This document shows positions 5,753-10,574 of a stretch of DNA of 10,574 nt, piece by piece; within the stretch, counting starts at the first letter, position 1; the number at the start of each line of letters is the position of its first letter. The notes beneath the pieces are model-generated. The model worked only from the letters and a program-made list of their open reading frames with translations. It searched no databases and had not been told where the DNA came from. The stretch is from Helicobacter sp. (GTDB taxonomy: Bacteria > Campylobacterota > Campylobacteria > Campylobacterales > Helicobacteraceae). A program made the translations under genes and the position numbers. The stretch lies in the NCBI GenBank assembly GCA_014799985.1, contig JAAVGZ010000079.1, forward strand, positions 1 to 10,574, read 5' to 3'.

Positions 5753-5766
5753 TTTAGTAGACTAAA
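5753..5766. promoter_or_regulatory. Perfect 6-base dyad (TTTAGT-AG-ACTAAA)
   Basis: TTTAGT (5753-5758) and ACTAAA (5761-5766) are exact reverse complements separated by 2 bases, in the gap between tyrA and the chemoreceptor. It may be an operator-like dyad; the stem is too AT-rich and the loop too short for a good terminator, although an A/T run follows on the minus strand. No specific regulator can be assigned. Confidence 0.35.
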
Positions 5767-5837
5767 CATTAGCGCGCGAGAAAGGGTATTTTGGGAAGTG
5801 GAGCTTGTGAGATTGGGAAAGGGGTGAAAGGAAAAAT

Positions 5838-6665
5838 TTAGAAAATTTTATGGATTTTGTTTGCCTGCTCAATCCATTCAAAGAGCTCGTCCCAACGGCT
5901 TTCTTTGATGATTGCCTCTGCCTTTAGCATCTCATCGCCAAAACTTTGAATGCTTTGCAGCAGATTCTCTTTGTTTTGCTCGGCGATGTCTGTCCACATG
6001 CGCGCAGAGCTGTTCGCGAGGCGCACCATTCCGCGAAAGCCGCCGCCAGCGAGCGCGAGAATGTTTTTGAAGTCCTCTTGTTGCAGAATCGTGTTGGCGA
6101 GCGCGAAGCTCATGATGTGCGGCAAATGGCTGATGTATGCGGCGTGGTGGTCATGCTCGACAAGCGGCATGTGGACAATCTGCATGCCAAGCGCGATGAA
6201 CATTTCTTTGGCAAGCGTCCTTTGCAGCTCGCCGCTGTTGATTCCGTCAAACATAATCACGAGATTGTTATGGTAGAGCTCCTTAAACGCCGCCTTGGGT
6301 CCGCTGTGCTCCGTGCCGCACATCGGGTGCGCGGGGACATAGTTGCGCGCAAGCGATTCGGGCAGCGCACGCACAATCTGCGCCTTTGTGCTGCCAAAGT
6401 CAATGAGCGTTGTGTGTGCATTGAGCGGCGGCAGGCTCTTTAGAATCTGCACAATCGCGCTCACGGGCGTGGCGAGCACAATCACATCGCATTCCTTGAT
6501 GGTCGCAAAATCGGCAATCTCGTCAATCAGCCCGAGCGAGAGCGCCTGCTGCTCATGCAATGGATTCGCATCTTGTCCCACGATGCTTTTGAACATCTTT
6601 GTCTCGCGAAGCGCGAGCCCCAAAGAGCCGCCCATAAGCCCAAGCCCAACGATTCCAACCTGCAT
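5838..6665 (-). CDS. tyrA: Prephenate dehydrogenase
   Basis: A 275-residue cytoplasmic enzyme that oxidatively decarboxylates prephenate to 4-hydroxyphenylpyruvate in tyrosine synthesis. The N-terminal Rossmann fold has 'GIVGLGLMGGS' (residues 4-14), and Asp32 at the end of the second strand favours NAD over NADP. The catalytic region contains 'AHPMCGTEHSGP' (112-123), with His113 as the expected catalytic histidine. Further on is 'EHDHHAAYISHLPH' in the helical dimerisation domain. There is no chorismate mutase or ACT domain, so it is the short monofunctional type. GAAAGG (6674-6679, minus strand) lies 8 bases before the ATG. It is divergent from bamA and has a 227-base gap before the chemoreceptor downstream, so the two are probably not one tight operon. 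Confidence 0.93.
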   Translation of the reverse strand: MQVGIVGLGLMGGSLGLALRETKMFKSIVGQDANPLHEQQALSLGLIDEIADFATIKECDVIVLATPVSAIVQILKSLPPLNAHTTLIDFGSTKAQIVRALPESLARNYVPAHPMCGTEHSGPKAAFKELYHNNLVIMFDGINSGELQRTLAKEMFIALGMQIVHMPLVEHDHHAAYISHLPHIMSFALANTILQQEDFKNILALAGGGFRGMVRLANSSARMWTDIAEQNKENLLQSIQSFGDEMLKAEAIIKESRWDELFEWIEQANKIHKIF

Positions 6666-6690
6666 TTTTCTTGCCTTTCAAATAAAATGT

Positions 6691-6696
6691 ATCTTA
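6691..6696 (-). promoter_or_regulatory. Extended -10 box (TGATAAGAT) for tyrA
   Basis: On the minus strand TG-A-TAAGAT forms an extended -10. Transcription would start near 6684, giving a leader of about 19 bases that contains the GAAAGG ribosome site. It sits back-to-back with the bamA promoter in the 122-base divergent gap. Confidence 0.5.
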
Positions 6697-6734
6697 TCAG
6701 CATTTTTGTTAAAATGCCATTAATTCTATTACTC

Positions 6735-6740
6735 TAGAAT
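6735..6740 (+). promoter_or_regulatory. -10 box (TAGAAT) for the bamA operon
   Basis: TAGAAT follows the AT-rich stretch 'ttaattctattactc'. Transcription would start near 6747, with a leader of about 41 bases and an AGGTGA ribosome site (6773-6778) 9 bases before the ATG. It probably drives bamA, mqnC and the M16 gene together. Confidence 0.5.
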
Positions 6741-6787
6741 CGTCTGTTTAATGCCCAAAAATCTATGAAAGCAGGTGAACGTCGTCT

Positions 6788-9034
6788 ATGCACAAACCAT
6801 CTTCGTTGCTGCCCCTTTGTGCACTAGCTGGCTGCGCGCTCGCACAGCCCCTAAATCTGCCCATCATTCGAGACATCAATTATGAAGGATTGCTCTATAT
6901 CTCGCCCGCAGTGGCAAACGAGATTGCGAACATCAAAATCGGCGCGCCGCTCGACTTGGAGCGGGTGAATCGCTCTATCATCGACTTCCACAGGCAGGGC
7001 TATTTCCAAGACATTTGGGTCAGCGAAGACGATGGGATTCTGACGTTCCATTTCAAAGAAAAGCCAAGCATCGCCGCAATCGAGATTGAGGGCTATGGAA
7101 TCGGCACAGACAAGGACGCAATCGCCAAAGAAATCGGGATTAAAAAGGGCGATGTGTTCGACACCTACCGACTCGAGAATGTCAAGAAAAAAATCTATGG
7201 GATTCTCGAGGCGAAGGGCTATTACGACACCGTGATTGAGACGCAAACCGAAGAGATTAACGAGCGCGCCATCAAGCTCACGATTCTCGTGAATCAGGGC
7301 GAAGAAATCACCATTACAAAGGTGCATTTCCATGGCGCAGAGAATCTAAGCACGAGCAAAATCGAATCGGTGATGCTCAACCGCGAGGAGGATTGGCTCG
7401 GCTGGATGTGGGGCTTCAACGATGGCAAGCTGCATGCAAGCGAGCTCGAGAACGATTCTCGCCGCGTGCGCGATTATTATATGCGCAAGGGCTATCTCGA
7501 TGCGCATGTCTCGCCCCCCCTGCTCTCGGCGAACTTCGATAGCTACACAGCCGAAATGTCGCTCGATATTATCGAGGGCAATGTCTATATGGTGCGCGAT
7601 GTGTCTATCGACATGGACACGGCGGTGATTGAGACAGAGGAGCTCTATGATTTGCTCATGCTCGTGCCCGACAAACGTTTCAATATCGAAACCGTGCGCA
7701 AAGACATCGAGCGTATGAAAGACAAAATCGGCGACTTGGGCTATGCCTTTGTGCGCATCGACCCGCAGTTTGACAGCGACAAAGACGATGCCACAGTCTC
7801 TATCAGCTACAAAATCACAACGGGCAATCAGGCGAGAATCGGCGATGTCATCATCTCGGGCAACACGCGCACGCTCGACCGCGTCATTCGCCGCGAAATC
7901 GCGCTCTCACCGGGCGATTTGTACCAAACCTCGCGGATTAAAATCTCGCGCAACAGCTTGCGTCAGCTCGGATTCTTCGACAAAGTCGAGATTGACGAGC
8001 GGCGCGTTGACGAAGAAACGGTCGATTTGCTCGTGAGCGTCTCCGAGACACACACGGGCGAGGTGCTGTTTGGAATCGGCTATGGCAGCTATGACGGCAT
8101 TTTGGGCAACATCTCGCTGCGCGAACGCAATGTGTTTGGCAGCGGCATGACGGGCGGAATCTACCTCGACAAAAGCCGCCGCGAGCTAAGCTACCGCGTC
8201 GACCTCTACAACCCGCGCATTTTCGATTCACGTTATAGCCTCGCCACAGAAGCCTATCGCCGCGAATACACCACCTATGACTACACCGAAAACAGCACGG
8301 GCGTGGGCGTTACGTTCGGGCGGAGATTCTTCGACTTCGTGCATGCGACGTTGGGATATAGCTATGTCCAAACCGAGCTCACAGACTTCGTGAACAATCT
8401 TGCCGAAATCTACCGCCCCTATTTCCGCGATGGGCTGTATAGCAAAAGCTCGATAATCCCGGGGCTTAGCTACGACAGCACCGATGATTATTATTTCCCG
8501 CGCAACGGAATCGCGCTCGCTGGCTTTGTCGAGTTCGCGGGCGTTGGGGGCGATGAACAATTCATCAAATACTACACGCGCGGCGCGGCATACACCAACC
8601 TCGATTTCCTCGATGATTGGGACGTGATTTTCCGCCTCAAGGGGCGCGCGGGCGTCATCTCGGAGACGGGCTATCTGCCTATCAACGAAAAATTCTATCT
8701 GGGCGGCATGAGCACATTGCGCGGCTATCGCTCGAGTTCCATCACGCCCTTTGACCCAAACGGCGTGCGCATCGGGGGCAAATACACCGCCTCGGGCAGC
8801 CTCGAGGCGAGTCTTGGCTTGTTTGAAACCGTGCAAATGCGCCTCACGGGATTCTTCGACTTCGGGACAATCGGGCAAGACGGCTTTGGCGAAATCAACC
8901 GATACAGCACAGGGCTTGGAATCGAATGGGTCTCGCCGCTTGGTCCCATCAACTTCATCTTCCCCTATGCGCTGAACTACAAGCCCGGCGACAAAACCTC
9001 GCGCTTTGAATTTAACATGGGAACACGATTCTAA
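6788..9034 (+). CDS. bamA: Outer membrane protein assembly factor BamA
   Basis: A 748-residue Omp85-family protein that folds and inserts beta-barrel proteins into the outer membrane. The signal peptide ends at ALA-QP (cleavage after about residue 19). Five POTRA domains follow, at roughly 25-92, 93-173, 174-266, 267-347 and 349-420; the last has the typical 'IGDVIISGNTRT' start and 'LRQLGFFDKVEI' end. The beta-barrel runs from about 424 to the end. It carries the conserved loop motif 'LRGY' (644-647, within 'GGMSTLRGYRSS') and a C-terminal beta-signal ending in Phe, 'FEFNMGTRF'. Length is normal for the family in Campylobacterota. Oddly, the signal peptide also contains LAGC (13-16), which resembles a lipobox. 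mqnC follows 9 bases after the stop, with its ribosome site overlapping the stop codon. Confidence 0.97.
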   Translation: MHKPSSLLPLCALAGCALAQPLNLPIIRDINYEGLLYISPAVANEIANIKIGAPLDLERVNRSIIDFHRQGYFQDIWVSEDDGILTFHFKEKPSIAAIEIEGYGIGTDKDAIAKEIGIKKGDVFDTYRLENVKKKIYGILEAKGYYDTVIETQTEEINERAIKLTILVNQGEEITITKVHFHGAENLSTSKIESVMLNREEDWLGWMWGFNDGKLHASELENDSRRVRDYYMRKGYLDAHVSPPLLSANFDSYTAEMSLDIIEGNVYMVRDVSIDMDTAVIETEELYDLLMLVPDKRFNIETVRKDIERMKDKIGDLGYAFVRIDPQFDSDKDDATVSISYKITTGNQARIGDVIISGNTRTLDRVIRREIALSPGDLYQTSRIKISRNSLRQLGFFDKVEIDERRVDEETVDLLVSVSETHTGEVLFGIGYGSYDGILGNISLRERNVFGSGMTGGIYLDKSRRELSYRVDLYNPRIFDSRYSLATEAYRREYTTYDYTENSTGVGVTFGRRFFDFVHATLGYSYVQTELTDFVNNLAEIYRPYFRDGLYSKSSIIPGLSYDSTDDYYFPRNGIALAGFVEFAGVGGDEQFIKYYTRGAAYTNLDFLDDWDVIFRLKGRAGVISETGYLPINEKFYLGGMSTLRGYRSSSITPFDPNGVRIGGKYTASGSLEASLGLFETVQMRLTGFFDFGTIGQDGFGEINRYSTGLGIEWVSPLGPINFIFPYALNYKPGDKTSRFEFNMGTRF

Positions 9035-9043
9035 GGAGAAGCT

Positions 9044-10096
9044 ATGACACGAATCACCGATTCACAAATCGCAGAAATCATGCGCGACACACCGCTCAAA
9101 GAGCTTGGCAAGCAAGCGTTTGCGATTAAGCGCGCGCTGCACCCCGAGAAAATCACGACCTTTGTCGTCGACCGCAACATCAACTACACGAACATCTGCT
9201 GGGTCGATTGCAAGTTTTGCGCGTTCAAGCGCACGCTCAAGGACAAGGACGAGAGCTACATCTTGAGCTTCGAGGAAATCGACAAAAAGATTGACGAGCT
9301 GCTCGCCATCGGCGGGACACAGATTCTGTTTCAAGGCGGCGTACACCCCAAGCTCAAGATTGAATGGTATGAAGATTTGGTGCGCCACATCGCGGGCAAA
9401 TACCCGACAATCACGATTCACGGATTCTCGGCGCTTGAGGTGGATTATATCGCCAAGCTCTCCAAAATCTCGCTACGCGAAACCTTGCAAAGGCTCAAAG
9501 ACGCGGGGCTATCGTCAATCCCGGGTGCGGGCGCAGAGATTCTAAGCGACCGCGTGCGCCAAAAGATTGCACCCAAAAAGTTGAGCGCCTCGCGCTGGAT
9601 TGAGGTGCACAAAACCGCGCATGAGCTCGGCATCAAGAGCACGGCAACGATGATGTTTGGCACGCTCGAAGAGGACGCAGACATCATCGAGCATTGGCGC
9701 AGAATCCGCGAGCTGCAAGACGAAACGGGCGGATTCCGCGCGTTTATCATGTGGTCGTTTCAGCCCAAAAACACGCCGCTCAAGGCGGAGTATCCCGAGA
9801 TTGAAAAGGCGAGCTCGAATCGCTATTTGCGCCTGCTTGCAAGCAGCAGAATCTACCTCGACAATTTCCCCAATATCCAAAGCAGCTGGGTGACTCAAGG
9901 CAGCCACATCGGGCAACTCTCGCTTTTATTTGGGGCAAATGATTTGGGGAGTACAATGCTCGAAGAAAATGTCGTTGCCGCCACAGGCACATGCAACAGC
10001 ATGAACCAAAACGAGATGATTGCGCTCATCAAAGACGTGGGCGAGATTCCCGCCAAACGCGACACAGCCTACACAATCTTGGAGCGTTTTGCATGA
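9044..10096 (+). CDS. mqnC: Cyclic dehypoxanthinyl futalosine synthase (radical SAM)
   Basis: A 350-residue radical SAM enzyme of the futalosine route to menaquinone, which cyclises dehypoxanthinyl futalosine. The cluster-binding motif is 'CWVDCKFCAF', with Cys52, Cys56 and Cys59 (CxxxCxxC), preceded by 'RNINYTNI', typical of MqnC and its relatives MqnE and CofH. 'GGTQILFQGGVHP' and 'STATMMFGTLEE' are further family segments, and 'FQPKNTPL' lies in the barrel. MqnE is the closest alternative, but the length, the motif context and the position next to bamA favour MqnC. AAGGAG (9033-9038) overlaps the bamA stop and lies 5 bases before the ATG. The last 4 bases overlap the next gene (ATGA). In Helicobacter, which depends on menaquinone for respiration, this enzyme is expected to be essential. 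Confidence 0.95.
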   Translation: MTRITDSQIAEIMRDTPLKELGKQAFAIKRALHPEKITTFVVDRNINYTNICWVDCKFCAFKRTLKDKDESYILSFEEIDKKIDELLAIGGTQILFQGGVHPKLKIEWYEDLVRHIAGKYPTITIHGFSALEVDYIAKLSKISLRETLQRLKDAGLSSIPGAGAEILSDRVRQKIAPKKLSASRWIEVHKTAHELGIKSTATMMFGTLEEDADIIEHWRRIRELQDETGGFRAFIMWSFQPKNTPLKAEYPEIEKASSNRYLRLLASSRIYLDNFPNIQSSWVTQGSHIGQLSLLFGANDLGSTMLEENVVAATGTCNSMNQNEMIALIKDVGEIPAKRDTAYTILERFA

Positions 10097-10574
10097 CGGC
10101 AATTTTTCGCGCTCTTGGCGCAATTCTTTTTTCCACAGGAGTTACAATGGCAGCCACACTGCAACAACTAGACATAAACGGCGTTCAAATCCCCGTGATT
10201 TACGAGGATTCCTCGCTCGTTCCGACCTTTAATTTGACGCTTGTCTTTCGCGCAAGCGGCACGCTTGGAATCGCCAAAACGGGCAAGCACAACGGGCTTG
10301 TCGCGAGCCTCGCGAGCGCGCTGCTCGAGGAGGGCACAAAGGAGCTTGGCAGCGTCAAGTTTGCCGAAGAGCTCGAGCAGAGGGCGATTAGCATTTCGAG
10401 CAACGCCGGGCGCGAAAACTTCACCATCACGCTCGATTCGCTGATTGAAGACGTGCCCGATGCGCTCACATTCCTCGATTCCCTGCTGCGTTCGCCCAAC
10501 CTTAGCAACAAGGCTTTGGCGAAGGTGCAGCAGGATTCTATCTCGGACATTCTCCAAAAAGAATCCGACTTTGA
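10093..10574 (+). CDS. M16-family peptidase homologue, 3' end outside window
   Basis: About 160 residues are visible; the gene runs off the right edge. The start at 10093 overlaps the mqnC stop as ATGA and gives a signal peptide of about 20 residues ('AILFSTGVTMAA'), so the protein is probably periplasmic. The visible part matches the N-terminal domain of M16 (pitrilysin/processing peptidase) proteins: 'GVQIPVIYEDSSLVPTFNL', then 'GKHNGLVASLASALLEEGT' at residues 64-82. In active members the HxxEH zinc motif sits in that last segment; here those positions are Ala/Ser/Leu, so this resembles the non-catalytic M16 partner subunits. From memory the H. pylori gene at this place is HP0657 (ymxG). 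Partner and substrate are unknown. A second possible start lies at 10147. Confidence 0.85.
   Translation, partial: MTAIFRALGAILFSTGVTMAATLQQLDINGVQIPVIYEDSSLVPTFNLTLVFRASGTLGIAKTGKHNGLVASLASALLEEGTKELGSVKFAEELEQRAISISSNAGRENFTITLDSLIEDVPDALTFLDSLLRSPNLSNKALAKVQQDSISDILQKESDF
10137..10141 (+). promoter_or_regulatory. Internal ribosome binding site (AGGAG) within the M16 gene start
   Basis: AGGAG lies 5 bases before an in-frame ATG at 10147. Initiation there would give a protein starting MAATLQQL, without the signal peptide. The upstream start at 10093 has its own GGAG (10081-10084) 8 bases away. Which start is used decides whether the protein is exported. Confidence 0.45.

Noticed and set aside
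5838..5860. Intrinsic terminator behind tyrA from the AT-rich AAAATTTT sequence
   Set aside because: The stem would be A/T only and mostly inside the last codons; no GC-rich stem is present.
6851..9034. Several open frames antisense to or out of frame with bamA
   Set aside because: Low-complexity composition and no ribosome sites; the BamA frame is conserved along its whole length.

Overview
The window looks like a chromosomal segment of a Helicobacter-type epsilonproteobacterium (Campylobacterota, Helicobacteraceae) with an unusually high G+C content for that group, about half G+C by eye. The evidence is fourfold. The gene order bamA - mqnC - M16-family peptidase matches, from memory, H. 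pylori HP0655-HP0657. Menaquinone is made by the futalosine route (MqnC). Promoters show a clear -10 box but no recognisable -35. A palindromic 'ctcgcaatgac' repeat of the kind scattered in Helicobacter genomes is present, as is a long homopolymeric C/G tract upstream of a chemoreceptor gene. I cannot name the species.

Layout. Positions 1-383 hold no gene but several inverted repeats, a terminator-like hairpin, a short palindromic repeat cluster and a TATAAT promoter. Positions 384-2577 (+) hold a compact envelope/secretion cluster: two small paralogous lipoproteins (DUF4878/NTF2-like), a META-domain (HslJ-like) lipoprotein, then two prepilin-like proteins whose genes overlap each other and the gene before them. 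It converges, with one base between stop codons, on a polyphosphate kinase 2 gene (2579-3427, -). Upstream of ppk2 on the same strand are a 702-residue dCache chemoreceptor (3502-5610, -) and prephenate dehydrogenase tyrA (5838-6665, -). tyrA is divergent from the bamA - mqnC - M16 operon (6788 to the window end, +), whose genes are spaced 9 bases apart and then overlap by 4.

How the genes relate. bamA inserts outer-membrane proteins, mqnC makes a menaquinone intermediate and the M16 protein is probably periplasmic; they share a transcript without an obvious shared pathway. The 384-2577 cluster makes exported proteins only, and may serve an envelope assembly that includes a type II/IV-like pseudopilus.

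Most notable: a run of 13 C (13 G on the coding strand) lies 72-84 bases upstream of the chemoreceptor start codon, in a 227-base gap. The arrangement closely resembles the H. pylori tlpB leader, whose variable G-repeat is the target of the small RNA RepG. It is a strong candidate for length-variable (phase-variable or graded) control of a chemoreceptor. Other points are a strong excess of GAATC/GATTC that appears to bend synonymous codon choice, and an M16 protein lacking the zinc-binding HxxEH motif in its visible part.
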